DNA of 64,000 nt from Streptomyces sp. CB01635 (GCF_002803065.1 NZ_NNBL01000003.1:1013461-1077460), one strand, 5' to 3'. Counted from the stretch's first letter, positions 1 through 8,892 are shown. Notes: generated by a model not told the origin, from the letters alone. Translations and numbers: made by a program.

Positions 1-599
1 ATCGGGGCGACGCGTTCCACGAGCTCGCAGGCGGCGTCCTCCTGGAGCAGACCGGTGGGACGGCCCTGCTCGTCGCAGACCACTTCGGCGGAGGCCTGGT
101 CGAAGGTGCGCGGGCCGTCCACGCCGGCCAGTTCCAGCGCGCGCCGGCTGGCCAGCATGGAGTGGGCGTCGAACAGCAGCAGAAGGGCCGGTACGCCGTC
201 GAGGACGGAGTCGAAGGGGGCGATCCCGACGGGCCGGTCACCGAAGACGTTCGGGTCGAGCCCCCAGCCGTGCAGCCACGCCCCCGGCGCCAGGTTCCGT
301 ACCTCGGCGGCGAGCAGCGCGCGCACGTCCTCCACGCCGGCACAGCCCGACAGGTCGAGGCCGCCCGTCAGCTCGGCGCCCGAGACGGGGTGGAGATGCC
401 CGTCGACCAGGCCCGGGGTCACCACGGCGCCCTTGAGGTCGATCACCGTGGTCGAGGCGTCCACGTGCTCACGTATGCCGTGGTCGTCGCCCAGGGCGGA
501 GATCCGGCCACCGGACACGGCGAGGGCCGTCTGCGGCAGGAACGCGCCGGTGACCGGGTCGAGCAGGCGGGCGGAGAGCAGGACGAGAGGGCTGGGCAC
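1..599 (-). CDS. Amidohydrolase family 3 (YtcJ-like), C-terminus outside window
   Basis: This is the N-terminal 199 residues of a metal-dependent amidohydrolase; the gene continues past the left edge. A GTG start at 599 is preceded by AAGGAG. The chain opens with the small beta-sandwich strand typical of the family (PSPLVLLSARLLDPVTG), then carries the metal-binding DGHLHP motif near residue 70 and a DAHSML segment near residue 150, which matches the DxHs region of YtcJ-like enzymes. Such enzymes hydrolyse C-N bonds of amides or cyclic amides in the cytoplasm; the substrate cannot be told. It lies 77 bp downstream of a TetR gene on the same strand, so the two are probably co-transcribed. Confidence 0.8.
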   Translation of the reverse strand, partial: MPSPLVLLSARLLDPVTGAFLPQTALAVSGGRISALGDDHGIREHVDASTTVIDLKGAVVTPGLVDGHLHPVSGAELTGGLDLSGCAGVEDVRALLAAEVRNLAPGAWLHGWGLDPNVFGDRPVGIAPFDSVLDGVPALLLLFDAHSMLASRRALELAGVDGPRTFDQASAEVVCDEQGRPTGLLQEDAACELVERVAP

Positions 600-627
600 A
601 GCGGCTCCTTGAAGGGCGGGTGGGGGC

Positions 628-691
628 GGCCGGGACGCGGGTCCCAGCCAGTGGGTGGTGGCCGGGACGCGGGACCCTAGCCGGTGGGTGA
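628..691. repeat. Imperfect 32-bp tandem repeat
   Basis: Two copies of a 32-bp unit beginning GGCCGGGACGCGGG lie head to tail. They differ by a few substitutions and one inserted base. The second copy overlaps the last codons of the TetR gene and the first lies in the gap before the amidohydrolase, so the duplication may have moved the TetR stop codon or created the spacer. Confidence 0.6.
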
Positions 692-1336
692 CGCCGTGAG
701 CGGCGCGTCGGAACGGGTGAGCGTCCCGTGCGGAAGGCCGAGTTCGCGTTCCGCCGTCGTGGCGGCCATGCGCGACACCGCGGCGGGACGGCTGCTGGTG
801 TCGGTGTTGGCGTGCGCTCCGAGGCCGTCCAACACGACCAGGATCTGAACAGTCGTCACATATGGGTCGTCAGTACGGAATTCGCCCCGGTCGACGCCGT
901 GCCGGATCAGGTCGGTGAGCCGCTCGCGCCAGGCCGCCTCCTGCTCGGCGACCCGGTCGCGCAGGACGGGCCGGTAGCGGCTGAGGTGGCGCGCGTTGAT
1001 CCAGAGGCGGCTGATGTCGTCGTAGGACGTGCCCGTCGCGCGTGCGAAGAACCATCCCAGGTGCAGCGTGGGCGCCCCCTGGGCTCGCTCGGCGGGCAGG
1101 AGGCTGTCGAGCTCGGCGCTGGAGGCGCTGCCGAAGGCCTCCGCCACGAGGTCGTCCGCCGAGGGGAAGTAGTGGCTGATCAGTCCGGGGCGGACATCGA
1201 GCCACTTGCCGATCCGCCGCAGCGTGACGCACTCGAGCCCCTCGGCGAGGGCGACCGCGGCGGCCGCGTCGACGATCTCCGCACGTCGGGCGGCCGGCGT
1301 CTTCCGAATTCGCTTGTGCTGGACGCTTGACGGCAT
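677..1336 (-). CDS. TetR/AcrR family transcriptional regulator
   Basis: This 219-residue repressor has the TetR N-terminal helix-turn-helix (about residues 14-60: RRAEIVDAAAAVALAEG, then TLRRIGKWLDVRPGLISHYF). The C-terminal all-helical ligand domain resembles BetI-like proteins (WINARHLSRYRPVLRDRV). It sits upstream of the amidohydrolase on the same strand and probably controls it. A TTGCTT/TAGCAT promoter ends six bases before the ATG, so translation may be leaderless. The ligand is unknown. Confidence 0.85.
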   Translation of the reverse strand: MPSSVQHKRIRKTPAARRAEIVDAAAAVALAEGLECVTLRRIGKWLDVRPGLISHYFPSADDLVAEAFGSASSAELDSLLPAERAQGAPTLHLGWFFARATGTSYDDISRLWINARHLSRYRPVLRDRVAEQEAAWRERLTDLIRHGVDRGEFRTDDPYVTTVQILVVLDGLGAHANTDTSSRPAAVSRMAATTAERELGLPHGTLTRSDAPLTASPTG

Positions 1337-1342
1337 ACCGAG

Positions 1343-1371
1343 ATGCTATTGAGTGCATGACCAATAAGCAA
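1343..1371 (-). promoter_or_regulatory. Promoter of the TetR gene, possibly leaderless
   Basis: On the minus strand TTGCTT (1371-1366) and TAGCAT (1348-1343) are separated by 17 bp. The -10 box ends six bases before the ATG at 1336, so the transcript would start at or next to the start codon. TGACCA (1358-1363) and TGGTCA (1381-1386) form inverted 6-bp arms around the -35 box and could be the repressor site. Confidence 0.55.
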
Positions 1372-1476
1372 GCGCATGGCTGGTCAGGGGTTCGCCGACT
1401 CACCACCGACGCAGTGGCCGCCGCGCTCTGCGTCGACGCCGCTCGGCACGACGGCGCCCGTCGGCGTCGACCGGGC

Positions 1477-1806
1477 CTACGGCACGTCGTACCGCTTGAG
1501 CGCCCGGGCGACGGGCTCACCGGACCGCTCGGCGTACGCAAGGCGCTCGCGCACCTCACGCAGACCGCGGGGCCGGAACCCCGGGCCGCCGCAGCAGCTC
1601 TTGTGGAAACCCACGCCCGCGTGCAGCAGAACCGAGAGCGTCCGCCACGCGGCGGTGTCGCGGCGGCGCGGTGCGGCGAAGGCCGATCCTGCGTGGATCA
1701 GCGGCTCGGCGCAGCGCAGACAGATCCGCTCCCTGTCCCGGTCGTAGGGCTGCTTGTACGAGACCCGGCAGGGCAGGCACACGTATGAGGTCTTCCCATG
1801 GGGCAT
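1477..1806 (-). CDS. Small conserved CxxC (zinc-ribbon-like) protein
   Basis: This 109-residue basic protein has CLPC near residue 10 and CLRC near residue 29, spaced like a zinc ribbon, and a CC pair near residue 71 in FHKSCCGGPGF. I recognise it as a protein conserved across streptomycetes whose function is unknown; some database entries give it an enzyme name that the sequence does not support. It stands alone between TetR and LysR genes. A structural or nucleic-acid-binding role is only an inference from the cysteine spacing. Confidence 0.75.
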   Translation of the reverse strand: MPHGKTSYVCLPCRVSYKQPYDRDRERICLRCAEPLIHAGSAFAAPRRRDTAAWRTLSVLLHAGVGFHKSCCGGPGFRPRGLREVRERLAYAERSGEPVARALKRYDVP

Positions 1807-1850
1807 GGCGCCACAGTAAGCAACACCGCCCGCGGCTTCGACGGAATTCT

Positions 1851-2744
1851 TCAGGCCGTGCGAGTGTCCGACATGGCACCGGCCGCGGCGAGATGGTCCA
1901 GGGCGGAGTCCGCCAAGGTGCGGACGGCCGGCTTCCAGGGGCGGGCCCGGGGGCCGGTCAGCACGAGGCGCCGTGAGGTCTGGGGGTGCAGCGGCAGCAG
2001 CGCCAGGTCGGGCGGGATCAGGGAGCGGGACACCTCCGACAGGACGGTCACGCCGATACCGGCCTGCACCATGCTGATCAGGGTTGCCAGATCCCGTACC
2101 CGGTGCGTGGGGGTGAACCTCAGCCCGGCGAGACGGTGGATCGTCCGGATGCGGTCCTCGCAGCCGTTGGGCGAGATCAGGAACGGATCGTCCTCCAGGT
2201 CGCGGATGTCGACGACCGGCTCACCGGCGAGGGGATGGTCCAGAGGCAGCACAGCGCGGTAGTCGTCGGCGGCGAGCTGGATGCCCGGGCCCGGGGGAGG
2301 GTCGATCAGGATGGCGGCATCGGCCGTCCCGTTCTCCAGCCAGCCGGCGATCTCGGAGCTGTCCCCTTCGAAGACCCTGACCGTGACGCGGGGCTGGTCC
2401 TCGCCCCAGTGCCGCAGCAGGCCGGGGATCAGGCCCTGGCAGACCGTCGGGGTGGCGGCCAGGCGCACCGTGCCCGTCATGGTGGCGGCGTCCGACGCGA
2501 GTTGCTCCACTGACCGGGTCGCCGCCACCGCTGTCCGGGCATGCGGCACGACCCGCTCGCCGAGCGCCGTGGTCCGCACCGGAGTGGCCCGCACCAGCAG
2601 CGGCGCGGTCAACTCGCGTTCCAGGGACGCGACCGCGTGCGACACGGCCGACTGGCTCAGACCGAGTTCGGCCGCCGCCGCGCTGAATCCGCCCGCGTCG
2701 ACGACAGCGAGGAACGCCCTCAACTGGGAAAGGTTCACGGTCAT
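1851..2744 (-). CDS. LysR family transcriptional regulator
   Basis: The protein has 297 residues, the usual LysR length. The N-terminal winged helix is clear (NLSQLRAFLAVVDAGGFS, then ELGLSQSAVSHAVASLERE), followed by a type 2 periplasmic-binding-like effector domain from about residue 90. It is divergent from the tautomerase gene at 2866 with a 121-bp gap, the classic LysR layout, so the tautomerase is its likely target. The effector is not predictable. Confidence 0.88.
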   Translation of the reverse strand: MTVNLSQLRAFLAVVDAGGFSAAAAELGLSQSAVSHAVASLERELTAPLLVRATPVRTTALGERVVPHARTAVAATRSVEQLASDAATMTGTVRLAATPTVCQGLIPGLLRHWGEDQPRVTVRVFEGDSSEIAGWLENGTADAAILIDPPPGPGIQLAADDYRAVLPLDHPLAGEPVVDIRDLEDDPFLISPNGCEDRIRTIHRLAGLRFTPTHRVRDLATLISMVQAGIGVTVLSEVSRSLIPPDLALLPLHPQTSRRLVLTGPRARPWKPAVRTLADSALDHLAAAGAMSDTRTA

Positions 2745-2865
2745 GCGTGGGCCTCATATACCTATGACACGTATGCGTTGGATCAATGGTGCCAGGTCGG
2801 TGACGCTTGGTCCGTGCCGCCACCTCCGGCGGACACACCACCCCGGCACCTGCTCAGGAGAAGCC

Positions 2866-3264
2866 ATGCCTTTCATCCGTGTCACCGTCACCGACACCGC
2901 ACTTCCCGCCGACATACAGGGCACCCTCGCCGAGGGTCTGACGGGCCTGGCCGTCTCGGCGCTGCGCAAGTCCGGCGCCAGGACCATCGTGCACGTCGAC
3001 CTGGTGCCGGCCGACCGCTACTACGTCGACGGCAGGCCGCTGACCGGTGGCCTCGACGCCCATGTCGAGGCCACCGTCACCATCGGCACGAACAGCGCCG
3101 CGGAGAAGGCCGCGTTCATCGCGGAGGCGGGCGAACTGCTGACCAAGACCCTTGGCCCGCTCGCCCGTTGCGGAGTCGCGCTGCACGAACTGCACCCCGA
3201 GAGCTACGGCTACGACGGCGTGACGCAGTTCGACTTCTACCGTCGCGAGGCCGCCCGGCGGTAG
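2866..3264 (+). CDS. Tautomerase family protein
   Basis: The start chosen is ATG 2866, which follows CAGGAG and gives a 132-residue protein beginning Met-Pro. Pro2, the first residue after Met removal, is the catalytic base of 4-oxalocrotonate tautomerase/MIF superfamily enzymes (MPFIRVTVTD). The C-terminal segment (ELHPESYGYDGVTQFDFYR) resembles actinobacterial members of this length. It faces a LysR gene that probably regulates it and converges on the Imm49-like gene with only 19 bp between them. The natural substrate is unknown. Confidence 0.8.
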   Translation: MPFIRVTVTDTALPADIQGTLAEGLTGLAVSALRKSGARTIVHVDLVPADRYYVDGRPLTGGLDAHVEATVTIGTNSAAEKAAFIAEAGELLTKTLGPLARCGVALHELHPESYGYDGVTQFDFYRREAARR

Positions 3265-3283
3265 CCACCCCCGGAGCCCGCTC

Positions 3284-5020
3284 TCACGTGTCGAACTCGC
3301 CGTACCAGGCCCGGTCGAGGAGACAGGTGGGCAGATACGGCGACTTGCTGTCGACCGGGAACTCCGAGTCGAAGGCGAGGCACGCCAGCGCGAGCGGGCC
3401 GAGGGCCACCCGGCTGTGCGGCCCCGTCGAGTCGCTCCAGTAGCGCTCGTGATGGGCGAGCGCCTCCGTGAGCGCTTCCGCGAAAGCCTCGTGGTCGCCC
3501 GTCACGAGACGGTGGAAGAGCGCGACGGGCTGGTAGTCGACCAGGTTCAGGAAGTCCGCAGGCGTGCGGGTCGCCACATCGGGGTGAGAGGTGTTCATGG
3601 TGGCGAGCAGCTTCTGGACCACATCGTCCATGGGGCGCTGCAACCAGTATGTCTGGAGCGTATCGATCCAGTGGAAGACGTACTCGTCCATGGGCGCGGC
3701 CCGGCGCAGGTCGTCCAGCGGCACGTGGCACAACTGGGTGATGCGGTCCCGCTCACGGCAGACGACGGCGAGATAGAAGGCGTTGAGCCAGGCGCGGCCG
3801 TCCGCGTACGGGGCGGGGCCGGTGACCGGAAGCGTCACGATGTCATGCCCGATCCGGCAGGCGACGCTGCTCTCCCGGGAGGTCGTGGTGGCGAACAGCG
3901 CCGAGCCGACCTGCATGGCACCGACCCATGCCTCCCAGGTCTCCAGCGCGCCCCCGTCGGGGTCGGACGCGCAGCGCAGGTGGCTCAGAGCGAGCGAGGC
4001 CGCGAACGCGTCGCCGAAGACCCTGGGGGACTGAGGCAGCCGGGCTGTCAACTCTGCTGCTGTCTGGGCGAGTTGGTCGTCGGTCTGCGCGCCGGAGGAC
4101 GGTTCCGGCGCGGCATCGGCGGAGTCCTGGCCGCGCAGGGACCTCATCAGGTCCATCAACTCCTGTGGCGGCACCACGGAGAACGACCGGTTCTCGTGGT
4201 CGAAGACCGTGAGCGAGACAAGCCGCCCCTGGTGCCACCAGTACAGCCGCGGTGAGAGCGCGCCCGGCCCGTCCTCGTAGGCGCCGATGGCGTAGGAGCC
4301 CAGGTCGTTGACGGCGTCCACCACGCTGCCGTCCATGATCGGGTGGAACGCCAGCAGGTGCCTGGTCGGCATCACGACGAGCGCCCCGGCTTCCGGCAGC
4401 TCCCGGCCGGTCAACTCCCTTACCAACTCCGGGAGTACGAGCGCCTTGCTGGAGACGAAGAACGAGTTCCCGTGCACGGAGTGCATCAACGCGCCCTGCG
4501 GGCCGCGGAATTCGTCGTGCTCGACCGGCTCACGGATCAGGTTCGCGCGGCCCGCAGCCCACAGCTGCTCAGCACCGACGCGCGCCACGTCCCGGTCGTC
4601 GAGTATCCGCACGGAGGTGGGTGCGTCCAGGGCGAGGACCGCGAGCAGCCCCTCGGCGACCGGCCGCGCATGGCGGAAGCCGTCGGCCGTGTCGCCCGGG
4701 AAGGCGTCGTCGGGAAGCAGCCGCCAGCACGTCCGCTCCAGGAGATCCGTGGCGCTCTCGCCTCCCTGGGAGGCGTTCTCCAAGCCGGCGAAGTGCTGCT
4801 CCACGATCCGCGGCCAGTCGTCCTCGGCGGACTGGCGACACCGCTGCGCGAGGTTCGACAGCGGGCTCAACCTGCCCTCCAGGCGCACCGCGTCTCCCGT
4901 CACGGTCATTTGGGTGCCGTGACGGGCGAGGAAGTAGGCGGCCGTCAGGCTCCGCAGGCGCTCGGCCTGAGGGACATTCAGCATCGGCAGGTGTGGATCG
5001 GGTGCGTGGTGAAGGTTCAC
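3284..5020 (-). CDS. Large protein with C-terminal Imm49-like immunity domain
   Basis: This protein has 578 residues. The C-terminal half, from about residue 320, matches my recollection of the immunity 49 family: LETWEAWVGAMQVGSALFA-type text, later RVALGPLALACLAFDSEFP, and the closing YLPTCLLDRAWYGEFDT. Stand-alone Imm49 proteins are about half this length. The N-terminal 300 residues are a separate region (PLSNLAQRCRQSAEDDWPRI near residue 55, and FHPIMDG) that I cannot place firmly; it looks vaguely DUF1444-like. No polymorphic toxin lies next to it, so it may be an orphan immunity gene. The downstream gene on the same strand is not obviously related. Confidence 0.7.
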   Translation of the reverse strand: MNLHHAPDPHLPMLNVPQAERLRSLTAAYFLARHGTQMTVTGDAVRLEGRLSPLSNLAQRCRQSAEDDWPRIVEQHFAGLENASQGGESATDLLERTCWRLLPDDAFPGDTADGFRHARPVAEGLLAVLALDAPTSVRILDDRDVARVGAEQLWAAGRANLIREPVEHDEFRGPQGALMHSVHGNSFFVSSKALVLPELVRELTGRELPEAGALVVMPTRHLLAFHPIMDGSVVDAVNDLGSYAIGAYEDGPGALSPRLYWWHQGRLVSLTVFDHENRSFSVVPPQELMDLMRSLRGQDSADAAPEPSSGAQTDDQLAQTAAELTARLPQSPRVFGDAFAASLALSHLRCASDPDGGALETWEAWVGAMQVGSALFATTTSRESSVACRIGHDIVTLPVTGPAPYADGRAWLNAFYLAVVCRERDRITQLCHVPLDDLRRAAPMDEYVFHWIDTLQTYWLQRPMDDVVQKLLATMNTSHPDVATRTPADFLNLVDYQPVALFHRLVTGDHEAFAEALTEALAHHERYWSDSTGPHSRVALGPLALACLAFDSEFPVDSKSPYLPTCLLDRAWYGEFDT

Positions 5021-5030
5021 TGCACAGACT

Positions 5031-5774
5031 CTACGAAGGTGTGCGGGAGCCGGTGACAGGTGGGCCCGTGCGTGCGGTCCGGGTCGGGCTCGCGCAGGTG
5101 AACCGGGGCAGGAAGAACTGCGTGACGGGGCCGACGGTCAGGGCGTACAGCAGGGTGCCGAGCCCCACGCCGCCGCCGAGCAGCCAGCCAATGGCGAGTA
5201 CGGCGACCTCGATGAACGTGCGGACGACGCGGATGGAACGTCCCGTCAGGGCGGACGCACCGGTCATGAGCCCGTCCCGGGGCCCCGGCCCGAACCGTGC
5301 GCCTACGTAGACGGCGATGGACAGCGCATTGGTGAATGTCCCGGCGAGGAGGAGCCCGACTCGTTCGGGAAGGGCCAGGCCCCCGGGGACGAGCGCGAGC
5401 CCGAGGTCGGACGAGACGGCGATGACGACGATGTTCGCGGCGGTCGCGAACGTCGGCCGCTGCCGCAGAGGGATCCACAGCAGCAGGACGGACACACCCA
5501 CGACCGCGGTGAGTGTGCCGAAGCTCAGCGAAGTGTGCTTCTCCAGACCCTCGTTGAGAACGCTCCAGGGACTCAGGCCCAGCTCGGCGCGGACCATGAC
5601 GGCCATGCTGAATCCGTACAGGGCGAGGCCGATGAACAACTGAGGCAGGCGGCGGAGTGGGCGTTCGCCGAGGCGTACGTAGGTGAGCGGGGGAGCGGGG
5701 CGGTTGCGCCCGATCGCTTCGTCGCCCCGCGTCGCTCGCTCGGAGCGGGCCGTCGTGTCCGTGTCCTGCCGCAT
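5031..5774 (-). CDS. yczE: YczE/YitT-type integral membrane protein
   Basis: The protein has 247 residues with about five hydrophobic segments (for example FIGLALYGFSMAVMVRAELG and VAVLAIGWLLGGGVGLGTLL). It carries the family signature GLSPWSVLNEGL near residue 70 and GPRDGLMTG. Its gene is divergent from a MocR regulator, the arrangement known for yczE and its regulator in Bacillus. YczE is a membrane protein with a poorly understood role, linked in Bacillus to lipopeptide production. The C-terminal tail after the last helix is short and basic. Confidence 0.8.
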   Translation of the reverse strand: MRQDTDTTARSERATRGDEAIGRNRPAPPLTYVRLGERPLRRLPQLFIGLALYGFSMAVMVRAELGLSPWSVLNEGLEKHTSLSFGTLTAVVGVSVLLLWIPLRQRPTFATAANIVVIAVSSDLGLALVPGGLALPERVGLLLAGTFTNALSIAVYVGARFGPGPRDGLMTGASALTGRSIRVVRTFIEVAVLAIGWLLGGGVGLGTLLYALTVGPVTQFFLPRFTCASPTRTARTGPPVTGSRTPS

Positions 5775-5838
5775 ATGCGCCTGCCTCCACCGTGGGTGTC
5801 ATGGGCCTTCAAGGCCATTGCGGCAACTCTGTAGAGTG

Positions 5839-5862
5839 ATTGGCCCGGATGACATGGCCAAT
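5839..5862. promoter_or_regulatory. Candidate MocR operator
   Basis: A perfect 7-bp inverted repeat, ATTGGCC (5839-5845) and GGCCAAT (5856-5862) with a 10-bp spacer, lies 14 bp before the TTG start of the MocR gene, between it and yczE. GntR/MocR proteins bind such sites, so this is the best candidate for autoregulation and yczE control. Confidence 0.5.
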
Positions 5863-5876
5863 CTCGGGAGAATGGT

Positions 5877-7364
5877 TTGACTGACGCGAACGCCTTTCTG
5901 CCGGTGGACAGGGTGGGCCGCGCGGACCGGACCCTGGGCAGCCGTCAGCTCGCCGCGATGCTGCCCGACACCGCCGGCACGAGACCCGCCTATCGCCACC
6001 TCGCGCAGGCGATCAGCACGCTCATCCTGGACGGACGCATCGCCCTGCACGTCAGACTCCCCGCCGAGCGCGAACTGGCAGCCGCCCTCGACACCAGCAG
6101 AACCACTGTCACCGCCGTGTACGACCTGTTGCGCGAGAGCGGCTACGCACACAGCCGCCAGGGATCGGGCACGTGGACCGCCCTCCCCGAAGGCCGTACT
6201 CCCAGCGGCATCACTCGCCTCCTAGGCCCCCAGGACACCGCGATCGACCTTGCCAGAGCCTCCCCCGGGCTCCCACAGCAGGCACTCGTCGACGCCCTCG
6301 TGCACATCACCCCGCAACTTGCCGAGCAGGCCCACACCCCTGGCTACCACCCCTACGGCCTGCCCGACCTGCGCGCAGCCGTCGCCGAGCGCTACACGCG
6401 ACGGGGCCTCGCCACCCTGCCCGAACAGATCCTGGTGACGTCGGGCGCACAGCACGCGCTGACACTCGTCCTGGGACTGCTGAGCAGCCCCGGCGACCGG
6501 GTCATGGTCGAGAACCCGTCCTACCCGAACGCCCTTGAGGCGCTACGTCGAGCCCGGCTGCGTACCGTGACCGTCCCCGTGACCGACACCGGCTGGGACA
6601 TCGAGATCACCGAATCGACGCTCCGCCAGGTCGTGCCCCAACTGGCCTACCTGATCCCCGACTTCCACAACCCCACCGGCTGTCTCATGCCCGAGCACGA
6701 GCGGGTATGCGTCCTGCGCGCGGCGGAGCGGTCCGGTACCTGGCTGGTCATCGACGAGACCCTCGCCGACCTCGCGCTCGACGTCCCCCCGCCGCCGCCC
6801 TTCGCCTCCCACGCCGCGAAGGGCGGCACCGGGCAGGTCATCAGCATCGGCTCGATGAGCAAGACGCATTGGGGCGGACTGCGCATCGGCTGGCTGCGCG
6901 CGCCCGCACGCCTCGTCACCGAACTCGCGGGCCAGCGCGTGGCCACCGACATGGGCGGATCGGTCGTCGACCAACTCCTGGCCCTCGCCCTCCTGGACCG
7001 TGCCGACGGGCTTCTGCCACTCCGACTCGAGCAACTGCGCGTGCAGCGCGCCGCGTTGGCCGCCGCACTGACGCAGCACATGCCGCACTGGACCTGGCAA
7101 CTGCCGCCCGGCGGCCTGTCGTTGTGGGTCGACCTGGGTGAACCGGTGGCCTCCGCGCTGTCCGAACGAGCCCTCGACAACGGCGTCCGGATCGAGAGCG
7201 GCGCCTGCTTCGCCACCGACCCCGGCATCTTCGAGCAGCGGATGCGCATCCCGTACACGACCCCGGCGGACACCCTGCGCGAAGCCGTCCACCGCATGGC
7301 GACGGCGCTCGCCGCCGGCCTTCCGTCGGCGTCCACAGCGCGACGGCCGCACTGGGTCGCCTGA
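5877..7364 (+). CDS. MocR-type PLP-dependent GntR regulator (aminotransferase-like)
   Basis: This 495-residue protein has a GntR winged helix (about residues 35-105: HLAQAISTLILDGRIALHVR, ELAAALDTSRTTVTAVYDLL) fused to a fold-type I aminotransferase domain (about 120-480). The PLP lysine is about K329 in SIGSMSKTHWGG, and DFHNPTG is also present. The start is TTG 5877: the ATG five bases upstream runs into a stop, and GGGAG precedes the TTG. It is divergent from yczE, so it most likely controls that gene using a PLP or amino-compound ligand. The next gene follows by 27 bp. Confidence 0.87.
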   Translation: MTDANAFLPVDRVGRADRTLGSRQLAAMLPDTAGTRPAYRHLAQAISTLILDGRIALHVRLPAERELAAALDTSRTTVTAVYDLLRESGYAHSRQGSGTWTALPEGRTPSGITRLLGPQDTAIDLARASPGLPQQALVDALVHITPQLAEQAHTPGYHPYGLPDLRAAVAERYTRRGLATLPEQILVTSGAQHALTLVLGLLSSPGDRVMVENPSYPNALEALRRARLRTVTVPVTDTGWDIEITESTLRQVVPQLAYLIPDFHNPTGCLMPEHERVCVLRAAERSGTWLVIDETLADLALDVPPPPPFASHAAKGGTGQVISIGSMSKTHWGGLRIGWLRAPARLVTELAGQRVATDMGGSVVDQLLALALLDRADGLLPLRLEQLRVQRAALAAALTQHMPHWTWQLPPGGLSLWVDLGEPVASALSERALDNGVRIESGACFATDPGIFEQRMRIPYTTPADTLREAVHRMATALAAGLPSASTARRPHWVA

Positions 7365-7391
7365 GCATCAGAGGACGAAGGAGATCGCTGC

Positions 7392-7967
7392 ATGGCGTAC
7401 GGAGGCGAGTGTGCCGGGACCGGTCCGTTCTTTCGCCTCGCATGGCGTGGGTCCCACTACCCGGACCGGCCCGTCGAGGACCTGTGGATCACCCTCGACA
7501 GAGACGTGGACGGCGGCTGGTGGTTCGACGGGTACTTTCTCGGGCGCCTGCCACTGGGCCAAGGCGCGCCGCGGTCCGCCGAGTTCGCCCGGTGGCTCCT
7601 GGAGGCGCCGCCGACGGGCCCGTACGAGCGGGAGTTCACGCTGATCGACCGTGAACCGCAGGCCGGATCCGCGCGGATCGCCGCCGGCACACTGCTGACC
7701 GTCGGGTTCCTCCTGGGCCGCGAGGAACCCGGCGGGCCCGAGTATCTCCAGCTGCTGCCGTCGGGCGAGACGGCCGTACGGCACCTCGGCTTCGAGGTGT
7801 GCGCACCGCTGGAGTGCGAACCACTGCCGCGCGTCGCCCTCGAGGTGGCGGCTGCCGGACTTCTCGACGCCGCCACCGACCAGGGATCCCGGATGCGCGA
7901 TCGGCGCGGTCTTGTCAGGCGAGCGCGCGATCGAGGTCCGCGCCGAGCTGGTGGTACGCCGCGGTGA
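7392..7967 (+). CDS. Hypothetical protein, downstream of MocR gene
   Basis: This 191-residue protein is not recognised. AAGGAG lies eight bases before ATG 7392, which supports the start, and the spacing suggests an operon with the MocR gene. The body is acidic and aromatic (WWFDGYFLGRLPLGQG near residue 42) with no signal peptide or membrane helix. Its last 17 codons overlap the 3' end of folD on the other strand, and that tail is arginine-rich, as if coding had run past an original stop. Confidence 0.6.
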   Translation: MAYGGECAGTGPFFRLAWRGSHYPDRPVEDLWITLDRDVDGGWWFDGYFLGRLPLGQGAPRSAEFARWLLEAPPTGPYEREFTLIDREPQAGSARIAAGTLLTVGFLLGREEPGGPEYLQLLPSGETAVRHLGFEVCAPLECEPLPRVALEVAAAGLLDAATDQGSRMRDRRGLVRRARDRGPRRAGGTPR

Positions 7968-8793
7968 CCGTCTGGGCCAGGAGGACGGCGATGGTCATGG
8001 GGCCCACCCCGCCCGGGACGGGAGTGATCAGGCGGGCCCGCTCGGCCGCGGTGTCGAAGTCCACGTCGCCGACGTTGCCCGCGTTGTAGCCGGCGTCGAT
8101 GACGACCGCGCCGGGCTTGATGTCCTCGCCGCGGATGAGCCGGGGCCGGCCCACGGCCGCCACCACGATGTCCGCCTCCCTCACGTACGCGCTCAGGTCG
8201 GCCGTGCGGGAGTGGCAGTACGTCACCGTGGCGTCCCGTGCGAGCAGCAGCATCCCGGCCGGCTTGCCGAGGATCGCGCTCCGGCCCACGACGACGGCAT
8301 GCCGCCCCGTGACATCGACGTCGTACTCGTCGAGGAGCCGCATGATTCCGCCCGGTGTGCAGGAGACGAAACCGGGCAGCCCGAAGGCCATCGCGCCGAA
8401 CGAGGTCATGGTGACGCCGTCGACGTCCTTCTCCGGGGCGATGGCCTCGAACGCCGCGCGTTCGTCGATGTGCGGGCCCACGGGGTGCTGGAGCAGGATT
8501 CCGTGCACCGACGCGTCCTGCGACAGGGTGCGGAGAGCGGCGACCAGCTCCGCGGTCGTCGTCTCGGCGGGGAGCTGGACGCGCCGCGACTCGATACCGG
8601 CCTTGGCGCAGCGGGCCTGCTTCATGCGGACGTACGTGACGGAGGCGGGATCCTCGCCCACCAGTACGGTCGCGAGGCAGGGCGCCGACCCCGTGCGCCG
8701 CACCAGCTCCGCCGCTCTGCCCGCGGACTCCTCGACGAGGCGCCGAGCGGTGCCGGTGCCGTCCATGCGGTGGGCTGTGTGTGTCGGGGACAT
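7915..8793 (-). CDS. folD: Bifunctional methylenetetrahydrofolate dehydrogenase/cyclohydrolase
   Basis: FolD interconverts 5,10-methylene-THF and 10-formyl-THF in the cytoplasm. The start at 8793 (MSPTHTAHRMDG) follows GGGAGG and gives 292 residues. Family landmarks are VTYVRMKQARCAKAGI with the catalytic lysine, GILLQHPVGPHI, PEKDVDGV, the Rossmann segment VVGRSAILGKPAG, and the closing TPVPGGVGPMTIAVLL. Streptomycetes usually hold another folD elsewhere, so this may be a second copy. It stands alone between a hypothetical gene and an XRE regulator. Confidence 0.93.
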   Translation of the reverse strand: MSPTHTAHRMDGTGTARRLVEESAGRAAELVRRTGSAPCLATVLVGEDPASVTYVRMKQARCAKAGIESRRVQLPAETTTAELVAALRTLSQDASVHGILLQHPVGPHIDERAAFEAIAPEKDVDGVTMTSFGAMAFGLPGFVSCTPGGIMRLLDEYDVDVTGRHAVVVGRSAILGKPAGMLLLARDATVTYCHSRTADLSAYVREADIVVAAVGRPRLIRGEDIKPGAVVIDAGYNAGNVGDVDFDTAAERARLITPVPGGVGPMTIAVLLAQTVTAAYHQLGADLDRALA

Positions 8794-8892
8794 GGTCGCC
8801 TCCCAGGCGTCATTGACCATTCGCCCAGGCGCGCGGCATGCATCGACCCTTTGGTCAGGCCGCTCCCCGGTGGTTCTCCACCCCAGCGCCAG

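Noticed and set aside
8821..8892. Folate riboswitch upstream of folD
   Set aside because: I looked for a conserved aptamer-like fold and saw only short GC repeats; nothing supports a riboswitch.
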